NCBI RefSeq assembly: GCF_020700235.1
Contig: NZ_CP085303.1
Span: 62,001 to 126,000, forward strand
From: Haladaptatus pallidirubidus
Lineage (GTDB): Archaea > Halobacteriota > Halobacteria > Halobacteriales > Haladaptataceae
Direction of reading: 5' to 3'
DNA length: 64,000 bases
The position numbers and the translations under genes are program-made. Positions within the stretch are counted from its first letter, which is position 1. Each line of letters starts with the position of its first letter. Under the pieces are notes generated by a model. That model worked only from the letters and a program-made list of their open reading frames with translations, ran no database searches and was not told the origin of the DNA. Below are positions 9,267 through 18,071 of the stretch, one piece after another.

Positions 9267-10568
9267 ATGGCATCGACACCCAATAGCACCATCGATAAGT
9301 CCGGAGACGAGATAGCAGAGTCGACCGAATCGGAATCAGCGCTCGAAACGGCCCGTCGACAGCTGTATCATGCTGCGACCCATCTCAATATCGACCCGAA
9401 TATCGTCGAGCGGCTCAAGTATCCCAAAAAGGTCAACGAGGTAACAGTTCCGATTAAGCGAGACGATGGCACAGTTGAAGTGTTCACAGGCTACCGAGCG
9501 CAACATGACAGTGTTAGAGGGCCATACAAGGGCGGTCTTCGATATCACCCTGAAGTAACCAGAGATGAATGTGTCGGCCTTGGCATGTGGATGACATGGA
9601 AGTGTGCCGTGATGGATCTTCCATTTGGCGGTGCCAAAGGAGGTATTGCTGTCAACCCAAAGGAACTGAGTTCGGCAGAAAAAGAGCGGCTCACGCGTCG
9701 ATTTGCGCAGGAACTTCGCACTGTTATTGGCCCGACTGAGGATATTCCCGCTCCAGACATGGGAACAGATCCACAGACAATGGCGTGGCTGATGGATGCA
9801 TATTCGATGCAGGAAGGCGAAACAACACCGGGCGTCGTCACAGGCAAGCCACCGGTCATTGGTGGCAGTGAAGGCCGTGAAGAGGCTCCCGGGCGAAGCG
9901 TTGCGATCATCACACAGCTTGTCTGTGAGTACTATGACCGCCCGCTTGAGGAAACAACAGTCGCGATCCAGGGCTATGGAAGTGTTGGTTCGAACGCCGC
10001 TCGACTCCTCAATGACTGGGGAGCAACAATCGTTGCAATTAGCGACGTGAACGGTGCAATGTACAATCCAGAGGGAATCGATACAGCGTCTGTTCCCTCA
10101 CATGATGAAGAACCAGAAGCTGTCACGAAATATGCAGATACCGTCATCTCGAACGACGAACTGCTCACGCTCGATGTTGACGTACTCATCCCTGCTGCCC
10201 TTGGAAACGTAATCACGAAAGAGAATGCGGAGTCGATCGCCGCAGATCTGGTTGTTGAAGGCGCGAACGGGCCGACAACCTCAACAGCAGATTCAATTTT
10301 GGCAGAGCGAGATATTGCCGTGATTCCCGATATACTTGCCAATGCTGGCGGTGTCACGGTAAGTTATTTCGAATGGCTTCAAGATATCAATCGCCGTGCA
10401 TGGTCGCTCGACCGGGTGAACGACGAATTGGAAGCAGAGATGCAAGCCGCCTGGCGTGCTGTCAAAACGGAATTCGAACAGCGTGACGTTACGTGGCGTG
10501 ATGCAGCCTATATTGTTGCACTCTCACGGATCGCAGAGGCCCATGAAGCACGTGGACTTTGGCCGTGA
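9267..10568 (+). CDS. gdhB: Glutamate dehydrogenase (Glu/Leu/Phe/Val dehydrogenase family)
   Basis: A 433-aa cytoplasmic enzyme catalysing reversible oxidative deamination of glutamate to 2-oxoglutarate and ammonia with NAD(P). The substrate lysine lies in GMWMTWKCAV (K112) and the catalytic lysine in PFGGAKGGI (K124). The Rossmann dinucleotide loop is GYGSVGSNAA near residue 240. Length and motifs are complete. The N-terminal 25 residues are acidic and Ser/Glu-rich, a halophilic extension. Haloarchaea carry several paralogs, so the gdhB label is by general resemblance. It is co-transcribed with the rubrerythrin-like gene and followed 12 bases later by a small unknown gene. Confidence 0.93.
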   Translation: MASTPNSTIDKSGDEIAESTESESALETARRQLYHAATHLNIDPNIVERLKYPKKVNEVTVPIKRDDGTVEVFTGYRAQHDSVRGPYKGGLRYHPEVTRDECVGLGMWMTWKCAVMDLPFGGAKGGIAVNPKELSSAEKERLTRRFAQELRTVIGPTEDIPAPDMGTDPQTMAWLMDAYSMQEGETTPGVVTGKPPVIGGSEGREEAPGRSVAIITQLVCEYYDRPLEETTVAIQGYGSVGSNAARLLNDWGATIVAISDVNGAMYNPEGIDTASVPSHDEEPEAVTKYADTVISNDELLTLDVDVLIPAALGNVITKENAESIAADLVVEGANGPTTSTADSILAERDIAVIPDILANAGGVTVSYFEWLQDINRRAWSLDRVNDELEAEMQAAWRAVKTEFEQRDVTWRDAAYIVALSRIAEAHEARGLWP

Positions 10569-10580
10569 CCCGATTTGAGT

Positions 10581-10790
10581 ATGCCGTGTGAACTCGCAGT
10601 AGAGCCGGTCAGTACGATTCACTGTGACAAACAGGTGCGGGACTACGACCAGCTCAACCCAACAGCAAAACAGACGCTTGCTGAGCTCACTGCTGAAGAA
10701 TCCGAAATAGTAGTCTCATCACAAATCGCAGCAGGCTTCACTCGAAATGAGATAATCAACTATACTGATTATCTCCGTATCAAGATGTAG
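10581..10790 (+). CDS. Small hypothetical protein (69 aa)
   Basis: Acidic 69-aa protein. The ATG at 10581 is taken because the upstream in-frame codon is TTG. The C-terminal half (NPTAKQTLAELT... to IINYTDYLRIKM) looks alpha-helical. No family is recognised with certainty. It lies 12 bases after gdhB on the same strand, so it is probably the last gene of that operon. No membrane segment or zinc motif is present; a single Cys lies near the start. Confidence 0.6.
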   Translation: MPCELAVEPVSTIHCDKQVRDYDQLNPTAKQTLAELTAEESEIVVSSQIAAGFTRNEIINYTDYLRIKM

Positions 10791-10879
10791 TATACGTGTA
10801 CAACGATACAACTTTTTAGCGGATTGGTATAATTAACTGAATCCGAGGGATTTATTGTTGGGTGATCGAACCATAATGG

Positions 10880-11815
10880 ATGGAAGCAGACGAGCTTCAT
10901 CCACAGGCAAAGACTGCCCTCAAACGCCACCAACGGTTTTCACTCCCTCATAGTGAGCGTGGTCTACATCTCTTCCGACTGTTCAGCCGTGCCGCCAGCT
11001 GGATTGTGAACCGGAATCCTCCAGCAGTCGGAGCAACCGTCGAGCGAACGATTCCTGGTCCAGATGGATCACTCTCGACGAAATTGTATCTGCCACAGGA
11101 ATCTGGATCGTTCCCGACTATCGTATTCTTCCACGGCGGTGGATTTGTCCTTGGGAATTTAAAGACACACGATGTGCTTTGTCGACAGTTGACTCGCCAA
11201 AGCAGGTGTGCTGTACTGTCGGTCGCATACCGTCTTGCTCCAGAGCATCCATTTCCAGCCGCTGTCGAAGACGCATACGCAGCAGTACAGTGGGCAGCAG
11301 CAAATCCGTCAGCGATCAATTCAACAGGACAACTCGCGGTGGCTGGCGACAGTGCGGGAGGAAATCTAGCGGCTGTGAGTTCCCTCATGGCAGCCGAACG
11401 TAACGGTCCCGATATTGCGTATCAAGCATTGTTGTATCCGGCTATCGGAGTTAAAGCTGATCAACCATCAATTGAAAAGCATTCTGGACTTGTGTTAGAC
11501 GAGAGTGACCTGCAGTGGTTTCGGGACTGTTATTATGGTAATGAAATTCATGAGCGAAACCCATACGCAGACCCAATCAATGCAGGCGATCTTTCTACTG
11601 TGGCGCCGGCAACGATTATCACTGCTGGATTTGATCCACTTCGAGACGGTGGCAAAGCGTATGCATCGCAACTGGTTAATGATGGAATCTCAGTTCGGTA
11701 TCTTAACTACGAGGACATGATTCACGGATTTATGACGAATAGAAATATTGACCGTGCTCATGAAGCAACTGCAGCTGTCGGAGACGATCTCGCAGACGCG
11801 CTATTGTCCCATTGA
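10880..11815 (+). CDS. Alpha/beta hydrolase, hormone-sensitive-lipase-type esterase
   Basis: A 311-aa cytoplasmic esterase. The oxyanion-hole motif HGGG is at 85-88, the nucleophile Ser158 lies in GDSAGG, the acid is probably Asp252 or Asp256 in GFDPLRDGG, and His282 lies in MIHGFM. This is the complete HSL-family triad in the right order. The ATG at 10880 lies about 27 nt after a TATA-like GATTTATTG, which supports a leaderless start; an out-of-frame ATG lies 4 nt upstream. The substrate is probably short-chain esters. There is no operon partner: the next gene is convergent. Confidence 0.9.
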   Translation: MEADELHPQAKTALKRHQRFSLPHSERGLHLFRLFSRAASWIVNRNPPAVGATVERTIPGPDGSLSTKLYLPQESGSFPTIVFFHGGGFVLGNLKTHDVLCRQLTRQSRCAVLSVAYRLAPEHPFPAAVEDAYAAVQWAAANPSAINSTGQLAVAGDSAGGNLAAVSSLMAAERNGPDIAYQALLYPAIGVKADQPSIEKHSGLVLDESDLQWFRDCYYGNEIHERNPYADPINAGDLSTVAPATIITAGFDPLRDGGKAYASQLVNDGISVRYLNYEDMIHGFMTNRNIDRAHEATAAVGDDLADALLSH

Positions 11816-11959
11816 CTCCACGATAGGATGGTTTGTACACATGTATTTCCGGTTCTCACTGCTGTTGTCGACATACACTTGGGACAGCCAAACACTTCGT
11901 CGTTATCAATATTCTCTTGTATCGCTTGTTGTGACTGGGTTCTGGTCTAAGAAACGCAT

Positions 11960-12160
11960 TCAGGCGTTGTTCATCCGCTGCTGGGTTTCACTCCCACACT
12001 GAGTGCATTTCGTGATTCGGTACGGTTCCCGCGAGTACGAAACATTCTTCTCTTTATCGCTTTCCGTAATGATGTCGACTGATACCTTGTGAGTTGTTTT
12101 CGCTGCACAATCTTCGCATTGTTCGACTATTTCGTTTGAGTTAGACTGTGATACAGACAT
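11960..12160 (-). CDS. DUF7835-type zinc beta-ribbon protein (66 aa)
   Basis: Start taken at MSVSQSN (12160) instead of an upstream in-frame Met. The protein has two cysteine pairs (CEDC and CTQC) flanking a beta-rich stretch, then SREPYRITKC and a C-terminal MNNA. From memory this matches the haloarchaeal DUF7835 putative zinc beta-ribbon family, including the conserved SREPYR and RMNNA. The role is unknown, probably one bound zinc in the cytoplasm. It converges with the esterase gene. Confidence 0.75.
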   Translation of the reverse strand: MSVSQSNSNEIVEQCEDCAAKTTHKVSVDIITESDKEKNVSYSREPYRITKCTQCGSETQQRMNNA

Positions 12161-12404
12161 TGTAGTGTATTGTTCTGGAGGATTTGATAGCTTCAGTATA
12201 CCTGAGATGGTATTGAAGCTACGTCCCACCATCTCGATTCATAGTAGTTACTGACGGCCGGTCGGTCTATTCGCTGCAAATGCAAGGTACTCATCCATGC
12301 CTTCACTACTCAACAGAATTTCCCTCTATATGGAACCCAGCATTTGAACGCTATGGTCATCACTAGTGAACCAGTAGTCGTCCCTTATTCGGATCGAAAC
12401 GAAA

Positions 12405-12554
12405 TTAAGAGACGTCGAATGACACAGTTTCAGTTGATCCGCAGGTAGGGCATGGCTGTTCGGTAGTTTCGATCGATGTCCCACACTTGCGACACTCACG
12501 AATAACGCTCTCATTTACAGAGAGCCATCGCCGCACGATGACTGGGAGCGGCAT
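12405..12554 (-). CDS. Small zinc-ribbon protein (49 aa)
   Basis: Translation of the minus strand gives a 49-aa protein beginning MPLPVIVRRWLSVNESVI, with two CxxC knuckles (CRKC and CPTC). Small one-zinc proteins of this form are frequent in haloarchaea. The reading frame is intact and the Cys spacing is canonical. No function is known. The 245 bases to the next minus-strand gene hold no clear gene. Confidence 0.7.
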   Translation of the reverse strand: MPLPVIVRRWLSVNESVIRECRKCGTSIETTEQPCPTCGSTETVSFDVS

Positions 12555-12806
12555 ACTATCTGTCCTCTCTGACCCAACGCAATAAAAAATTCGGCCTCAT
12601 TTCAATTTTATATTAAATTTGCTGCTTCACATTATGCCAGAGATTAGCATTAAATATTAATGTATGAGAAAACATAGTTTGTATTCGTGTGAACTACCCC
12701 TGCTCGGCCGTGTGGCCACATTGATGACGGGGGTTTTATGCCGACGATCGCTTTACAGATACAACGGTGTCCGAGGGAACGCAGTCTCCACAGACGACAA
12801 TATGTA

Positions 12807-13345
12807 CGTGACATCCTCCCCGTCCTAAACGACGGGGCTTCCCCGCACAGGAGGAAACCCGGCTCGGTGCCGAGCAGGTTTCAGGACCGTCTCTTTCGGC
12901 GTCAAAGGCACGGGTTTCACGCCACCGCTCTTCCGAAAGCGTCCTGTGGCACGGCCACGGGTGCTCCCATCGCCAAGCGTGTCATCGTCAACGGTTTTCA
13001 ACCGTTGTCTCTCACCCATGGCGTCAACCTCGCGGTCGAAGGCGGTTCGATCACACTTAGCCGCCCAGTGGGTCGGTTTACCGTGCTTGCGAACGACGCG
13101 AACCCCGCAACCGGTTACAGAACCGGCCCGTGGGAACCGACGCCCCGAAATATTCAGGACGATGGTTTCAGCGCGTCTCGTACTTCCGTGCAAGTGCCGG
13201 AAGCCGACGTAACCCTTGATATTAGGCACGTCATGGTGTGTACTAAGCGTTTGGGTTTCGGCCAGCCACCGACGCCGATTGCGCAATCGAGTGACGCGAT
13301 TCACGCCCGCCGTAAACGGCGGGATTCTCCCGCTGATTAAAGATA
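12807..13345. mobile_element. Palindrome-ended MITE (PATE-like) derived from a tnpB element
   Basis: About 540 bp. Its left end has the hairpin CCCCGTC-ctaaac-GACGGGG and its right end CCCGCCG-taaa-CGGCGGG. The same ends flank the intact tnpB element at 40224-41825. Inside, the minus strand encodes a TnpB C-terminal remnant (DDDTLGDGSTRG... then SGGVKPVPLTPKETVLKPA) without the catalytic core. It is strongly similar over its left 250 bp to the copy at 33848-34322. Non-autonomous elements of this form in Haloquadratum were named PATEs. Any move would need a TnpA from elsewhere; none is seen here. Confidence 0.75.
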
Positions 13346-13809
13346 GAGTAGGAGAGACAGCTCATCGAAGTGAGGAAGGGTTGGAAAAAGACGCAGTAGG
13401 ATGCGCGCCTTTGGAACCAGGTGATTCCATTGAATAGTAAATTACTTATCGGACAAAAAGTTTCCGTTACCGAGTGGCCATGGAATTGAAAAAGAAACAA
13501 TATGTTCATAGTATTCTTACTCGAAGGCTACCGCGCCCTCGACGCCGACGAGACGACCGAGTAGGACAGACAATGAAACTCGTGTAAATGTCCAGCTAAC
13601 TGAACGCGATTCCTCCCCCCGTTTACGGCGGAGTTTCCTCGCTACCGCAAAGATGAGGATCTGGTGTCGGAGTTTGAGTCTCTCATGGCCCTTTTCTTGC
13701 GTTTTGGACAGAAGTACTAGCATTTCGAAGTCCAAAAACTCGGAAGGAACTAACCAACGTTCCAATGTTGAATATTAATATTAAAATATTCCCAGTACTG
13801 CAATATAGT
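13346..13809. other. Scar region with partial element end and gene scraps
   Basis: At 13603-13645 a degenerate right-end-like sequence (CCCCCGTTTACGGCGGAG) recurs. At 13501-13566 a plus-strand scrap reads LLEGYRALDADETTE then stop, resembling a gene tail. At about 13775-13790 an AT-rich TATA-like stretch serves the next gene. No complete gene is seen. Confidence 0.4.
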
Positions 13810-14082
13810 ATGTCCTATCATTCACAGTTAATTCCCGTTTCGGCAACGGAATGTGAACAGATCCAGCACTTCGATAACAAGGGCTTCTCTCCAGCTGAAA
13901 TCGCTGACAAGGTTGGCCGCTCAACAAGCGCAGTGTGGTATCATGCTCGTGGGCGATGCAAGCACGGTGAGAAAACCACTACTGTTTGTCCGTTCTGTGA
14001 TTCCGATATTGCCTCGCTTGGTAACCATCTCCCTTGTTCGGGGCTAATCGATAGGCGGCAAATAAAACAAAATAGTCGCTGA
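13810..14082 (+). CDS. Small HTH protein with C-terminal zinc-knuckle-like Cys motif
   Basis: A 90-aa protein starting at MSYHSQLIPVS. The start is chosen because ATTAAAATA lies about 28 nt upstream. Residues about 12-50 form a homeodomain/RecA-hinge-like helix-turn-helix (ECEQIQHFDNKGFSPAEIAD). It is followed by CPFC and a later Cys (LPCSG), perhaps a partial zinc site. It is likely a DNA-binding protein. It lies among mobile-element scars, so it may belong to a former element. No family name is recognised. Confidence 0.6.
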   Translation: MSYHSQLIPVSATECEQIQHFDNKGFSPAEIADKVGRSTSAVWYHARGRCKHGEKTTTVCPFCDSDIASLGNHLPCSGLIDRRQIKQNSR

Positions 14083-14129
14083 CAAAGCCCGCTCTGAAAG
14101 CGTCTGTGTGTCAACGTAGGATGCCAGTG

Positions 14130-14688
14130 CACAGCAGGTGCATCTCTTTGAGCATTAGGCTGTATCGGAGAGCATACGCGATTCCCGCCCGGCCTTTAGA
14201 TGGATTTCTCAGTTACTCCTTTCCACGTGCATATCGAAGCCTCAAATCGCTTCGACTGTGCCGTGAGTATAGCGTTGTTCCCGATGATCCCGAGGTTTCA
14301 AAGCCCAACGTGGCGATGGTTCGTGTTGAGCTTGTATCGTCCTGAGAGGAAATAGACGAGCGTATCGTTGTCGATGACTTGCTCGAGGACGTCATCAATC
14401 GGTTCTTTCCCCGTGTTGTTCGCGCCTTCCTTGACGATGTCCACTTAGTTGTCGAAGTACTTCGCGTACTTGCTTGGGTTGACGCCAGTCAGCATGCCAC
14501 TTGTCGAGCTGGTGCTATTGATAGCGTTCGTACTGTTGGTGTCGGTCGCTGCATCGAACTGCCGCCGAGCAGCGGACGAATGCAACTAGAAAGCGTGGCT
14601 GCGCCGATACTTGCACTACTAGCAATAATGTCCGTCTATTTGTCGAGACGCCACTACGTTTTTGAGGACTGCTTTCATCGTCTGTCAT
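14130..14688 (-). pseudogene. Decayed Tat-exported right-handed beta-helix protein
   Basis: An ATG at 14688 follows a perfect Shine-Dalgarno (GGAGG, 14696-14700). The frame opens with MTDDESSPQKRSG and a twin-arginine NRRT. The hydrophobic segment then continues only in another frame. Further on, the pieces GMLTGVNPSKYAKYFDN and KEPIDDVLEQVIDNDTLVYF lie in different frames, with in-frame stops between them. The second piece is the start of a beta-helix fold (DDTLVYFPxGRY type), as in the intact gene at 49662. Several frameshifts mean no functional product. Limits are approximate. Confidence 0.6.
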
Positions 14689-14702
14689 GGGATTCCTCCC
14701 AG

Positions 14703-14792
14703 CTAAGACCCCAGCGCTGGGTTCTTCTCCATCCAGCGTTCCTTCATGCTGTTCGCAATCGTCTCGAACAGTGGGTCACTTGCACTAGAATA
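14703..14792 (-). pseudogene. C-terminal scrap of an unknown gene
   Basis: The minus strand reads SDPLFETIANSMKERWMEKN and then PALGS before a stop at 14703, just before the ribosome site of the decayed beta-helix gene. An upstream stop at 14793-14795 closes the frame. It looks like the tail of a former operon partner whose 5' part was lost. The family is not recognised. Confidence 0.35.
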
Positions 14793-14985
14793 CTATCTCC
14801 ACTAGGATAAATTTTTGAAGCTAAGCTAATATATGATAAAGTTATAAATAAAATTTTAATTATTAATATAATATTCAGAATGGAATTTTGGCAATTCTGT
14901 AGAGATACATATCCCTGGGTAAGCCAAATATAAAGAAAGTCATATGGACGGCTCCTCAATCTATTCGCCCTTCCGCGGGAGGGCG
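14793..14985. other. AT-rich non-coding stretch
   Basis: Runs of AT (TATAAATAAAATTTTAATTATTAATATAATATT) at about 14840-14873 stand out from the surroundings. No gene is seen; it is possibly a breakpoint or an old promoter zone. Confidence 0.3.
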
Positions 14986-15105
14986 CTAATCAGGTTCAAT
15001 AGGTTCGACCTGGTTTCCATACCCTCTGACACTGCTCATTCCACGGCTCTCAGTGGGATCCCCTGACTCCCCACCCTCCTCCAAAAATCCCGAATAGCTG
15101 GACAT
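14986..15105 (-). CDS. Possible very small acidic protein (39 aa)
   Basis: From the ATG at 15105 the minus strand encodes 39 residues beginning MSSYSGFLEEGGESGDPTES, acidic and Gly/Ser-rich like halophile proteins. There is no clear ribosome site and no known family. It lies in a decayed zone, so it could be chance. The plus strand from 15156 to 15458 is also open, but its composition is basic and Cys-rich and was not accepted. Confidence 0.22.
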   Translation of the reverse strand: MSSYSGFLEEGGESGDPTESRGMSSVRGYGNQVEPIEPD

Positions 15106-15473
15106 AATTTCACATGTATACACCGACAAATGCAGGGTAGGGGAAAGTGTGAGGGTTGAAGAGTTGGATGAGCCGGTTCGATGATCGAAGATCAACGGAC
15201 AGGAGCCCCCTCACGAATTTGCATCTGGACTCTGGGCTCATGAATGTAGAGGATACCGGTAGTCTGTGGCAGCTCCGAAAAGCTGCGTGGTCTCATACGA
15301 CCTTCGCGACAACCTACTGCCGCGCTGCGGTTATCGTGAATCGACGAAGTGCACTACGAATTGGGCACAAATTGATTCGGGGGTCCCGTTGGTGTTGCAC
15401 TGCCGCTTATGAGGTCATGGAGCAGAAAGTCGACTTCGTGCTGACCAGAGAGCGTTAACTGGTCATTCGGTGC

Positions 15474-15764
15474 TTAGTCTTCGTATTCTATCGGTTGCCA
15501 GTTCTGCCGTAAAAGCCCATACCAGAGCATATCGTGGTACTCACCTCGGAACCACGCAGCTTCCCGCAAGGTGCCCTCGTGTTCAAATCCAAGTGACTCG
15601 AGCAAACCAATCGAACCTTTATTGAAACTGCCAACCTGGGTACTCACTCGCCGGAGATTCCGATCTTCAAAGGTATACTGTACCATCCGTGTAGCCGCAT
15701 CAGAGCCGTACCCTTGTCCATAGGTCGGGTCGATGCAAATTCTTAGGCTGTTACCTGGAAGATG
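15474..15764 (-). pseudogene. Truncated GNAT acetyltransferase
   Basis: The minus strand encodes the C-terminal two-thirds of a RimJ-type N-acetyltransferase. The acetyl-CoA loop PTYGQGYGSDAA is followed by YTFEDRNLRRV, then GFEHEGTLREA and EYHDMLWYGLL. An in-frame TAG at 15765-15767 cuts it off upstream. Possible N-terminal scraps (LWIVAKESD) appear near 15860. The catalytic core lacks its first strands, so the gene is broken. It sits in the scar zone beside two other decayed genes. Confidence 0.7.
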
Positions 15765-16073
15765 CTAAACTCCTGGTTCGACCTCCACCGCTAGTTCGAG
15801 CACTCGACTCAATGTCCGTCGAACCACCGGTGATGTCACTCTCCTTGGCTACGATCCACAAGAGAATCAAGCTGCGTTACTGTCAGTTAAGTATCATCTG
15901 CCATAGTGAGTAATGAAAAATGAGGGCAAATATGGAAAGATTCTCTTGAGAATGATTCGCAGTTTTTGTAAAAATGTCCTAAACTGTTCTCTGGATTGAA
16001 TACGGGATAGGTAGTCATACGTTCGCAACGGCGCTGATTATCAGCAAATCAGTCGTCGGGAGAAGTAACAAAC
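15765..16073. other. Non-coding stretch upstream of the repeat-protein gene
   Basis: It holds N-terminal scraps of the broken acetyltransferase and, near 16031-16040, a TATA-like GATTATCAG about 35 nt before the ATG at 16074. A GGGAG lies at about 16059, in ribosome-site range. No other gene is seen. Confidence 0.4.
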
Positions 16074-17879
16074 ATGACAAGAATAAAACAGTCGGAGAAT
16101 GACTCAAATATTGAATCAAGGAAGTCTCAACAGAGGTCTTTAAAGAGAAGAACCATTCTTTCAGGGCTCATCGCTACAGTAGGCGTATCAAGTTTCGCCA
16201 GTGCACAACAAACAACAACCCAAGAACAAGGAACAACGACTCAGGGTGGTGGGGGTGGAAACCAACAATCGTTAGTCCAAGCAGCGGAGCAGGGCGCTCA
16301 ACAAGGTGCGGATAGTGTTGAGGATTCGTTATCAGAGGACGAGCAGCAAGCGATCGTTGAGGGTGCCACTCAAGGTGCAGTCCAAGGGGCTGTTAATCAG
16401 AACGTCAACGTCAATGTCGTCCAGAATGCTGCGTTCGGCGCGGCACAAGGAGCAGCTCAAGGGACAGTCAACCAGAATGCGAATGTCAACGTTCTCCAAA
16501 ATGCCGCATTCGGTGCAGCTCAAGGCGCAATCAATCAGAACGCCAATGTCAATGTCGTCCAGAATGCTGCATCCGGCGGTGCTCAAGGGGCAGTGCAAGG
16601 GGCGATAGCAAATCAAAATGCAAATGTCAATGTCGTCCAGAATGCCGCCCTTGGTGCCGCGCAAGGATGTGTTCAAGCAGGAGTAACAAATCAGAACGTC
16701 AACGTCAACGTCCTTCAGAATGCGGCATTAGGTGCAGCTCAGGGCGCAGTCAACCAAAACGCCAACGTCAATGTTGTACAAAACGCGGCGTCGAGTGCGG
16801 CCCAAGGCGCGGTGCAGGGAGCTGCAACGAACCAGAATGTCAACGTTAACGTCATTCAAAATGCTGCACTTGGTGCAGCCCAAGGTGGCGTCCAGGCTGG
16901 TGCAGCGAATCAGAACGTCAATATCAACGTTCTCCAAAATGCTGTGACCGGCGCAGCGCAGGGTGCGTTGCAGATAAACCAGAACGTCAATATTAATGTC
17001 ATCCAGAATGCTGCACTCGGTGCGGCACAGGGTTCGATTCAGGGCGCTGTGAATCAGAATGTCAATATCAATGTCATTCTCAATGCAGCAGCTGGTGCGG
17101 CCCAGGGCGCAGTGCAGGCTGGCGCTGTGAACCAGAACGTGAACATCAACGTCATTCTCAATGCAGCAGCTGGTGCGGCCCAGGGTGCTGTGAGCCAGAA
17201 CGTGAACATTAATGTCATTCTCAATGCCGCGTCTGGTGCAGCACAGGGTGCAATCGTAGGCGCTGTAAACCAGAATGTGAACATCAACGTCGTTCTTAAC
17301 GCCGCCCAAGGTGCCGCACTAGGCGCCTTACGAGCTGGTGCCATCAACCAGAACGTGAATATCAACGTCATCCTCAACGCTGCACTTGGTGCGGCCCAGG
17401 GATGTGTCCAATCTGGTGCCGTCAACCAGAACGTGAATATCAACGTCATCCTCAACGCTGCACTTGGTGCAGCGGAGGGGGCAATCAACGCAGCAGCGGG
17501 TGCTCCAGACGTATCGCCACAAGAAGTGCAAGCTGCAGCACTAGGTGGGGCAACAGGCGCTGTCGAATTCGCCTCAGTGAATCAGAACGTTAATATTAAC
17601 GTTATTCAGAATGCCGCAGCAGACGGTGCTCAGCAGGGGGTACAAGCAGCAACAACAGGCGCCTCTCTTGAAGAGATCCAACAAGCGGCCGAGCAGGAAG
17701 GTCAAGTCGACGGTACCCAACAACCCGACGAAGAAACCCAAGAACCAACGGCAGAACCTGAACCGACTCCAGAACCGACAGCAGAACCGGAACCGACAGC
17801 AGCGCCAGAACCAACTGCAGAACCAGAACCAACAGCAGCGCCAGAACCAACTGCAGCACCGGACAATTCAAGCGCATAA
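16074..17879 (+). CDS. Tat-exported Asn/Val repeat protein, amyloid- or solenoid-like (601 aa)
   Basis: Residues 20-45 form a Tat signal (KRRTILSGLIA... to ASAQ). After a Thr/Gln/Gly linker, residues 108 to about 520 hold 16 repeats of 21-26 aa (longer at the end), each with the core NQNVNINVILNAALGAAQGA. The NxNxNV strand alternates polar and apolar residues. It is followed by a small-residue helix or turn ending in GAAQG. Two repeats carry GCVQ, the only cysteines. The tail is Glu/Pro/Thr/Ala-rich (about 555-601), like a wall or stalk linker. No catalytic motif is seen. The regular strand-turn pattern suggests a beta-solenoid or curli-like fibre subunit on the cell surface; this is inference. 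No assembly genes lie next to it. Confidence 0.8.
   Translation: MTRIKQSENDSNIESRKSQQRSLKRRTILSGLIATVGVSSFASAQQTTTQEQGTTTQGGGGGNQQSLVQAAEQGAQQGADSVEDSLSEDEQQAIVEGATQGAVQGAVNQNVNVNVVQNAAFGAAQGAAQGTVNQNANVNVLQNAAFGAAQGAINQNANVNVVQNAASGGAQGAVQGAIANQNANVNVVQNAALGAAQGCVQAGVTNQNVNVNVLQNAALGAAQGAVNQNANVNVVQNAASSAAQGAVQGAATNQNVNVNVIQNAALGAAQGGVQAGAANQNVNINVLQNAVTGAAQGALQINQNVNINVIQNAALGAAQGSIQGAVNQNVNINVILNAAAGAAQGAVQAGAVNQNVNINVILNAAAGAAQGAVSQNVNINVILNAASGAAQGAIVGAVNQNVNINVVLNAAQGAALGALRAGAINQNVNINVILNAALGAAQGCVQSGAVNQNVNINVILNAALGAAEGAINAAAGAPDVSPQEVQAAALGGATGAVEFASVNQNVNINVIQNAAADGAQQGVQAATTGASLEEIQQAAEQEGQVDGTQQPDEETQEPTAEPEPTPEPTAEPEPTAAPEPTAEPEPTAAPEPTAAPDNSSA
16395..17650 (+). repeat. Coding tandem repeat, 16 units of mostly 63-78 bp
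   Basis: Each unit encodes NQNxNxNVxxNAAxGAAQG. All units keep a multiple of 3 bp, and neighbours differ mostly at third positions. Units 10-14 are the most alike (ILNAA form) and units 1-7 the VLQ/VVQ form, so the array appears to have grown by two local duplications. Confidence 0.85.
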
Positions 17880-17986
17880 CTGGATTAAAGCGGCATACGC
17901 CCAAAGAGGGACTTCTAGGACCAATGGACGTCGGGACTTTGACCCATCACTGTCGCTCATTGTGATCTCTCTCTCTTAATCCAGTT
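17878..17986. repeat. Perfect 11-bp inverted repeat around the 3' end of the repeat-protein gene
   Basis: AACTGGATTAA at 17878-17888, overlapping the stop codon, is matched by TTAATCCAGTT at 17976-17986. The 87-nt interval has no gene. It may be a long-loop terminator or the ends of a tiny element. Confidence 0.5.
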
Positions 17987-18071
17987 TCACGGTACCGTTC
18001 GCTTGTACTCCGGATTTGACGCTGGTTTCCACCAGTTTGTTTGTGTTTACTGTATTCCATAATTGAACCAG

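Noticed and set aside
12738..13340. A 200-codon plus-strand ORF over the first MITE
   Set aside because: It runs through both terminal hairpins and is antisense to the TnpB remnant. The product is basic and Arg-rich, unlike haloarchaeal proteins.
15156..15458. A 100-codon plus-strand ORF in the scar zone
   Set aside because: It is Arg/Cys/Trp-rich and basic, with no ribosome site or family. It lies in a region of decayed genes.
16332..17531. Long minus-strand ORFs over the NQN repeat array
   Set aside because: They are regular shadows produced by the plus-strand codon repeat; Asp/Val/Ile periodicity on the minus strand follows from it.
16395..17650. A CRISPR-like array in the repeat-protein gene
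   Set aside because: The units are contiguous, keep a reading frame and have no unique spacers. They encode protein repeats.
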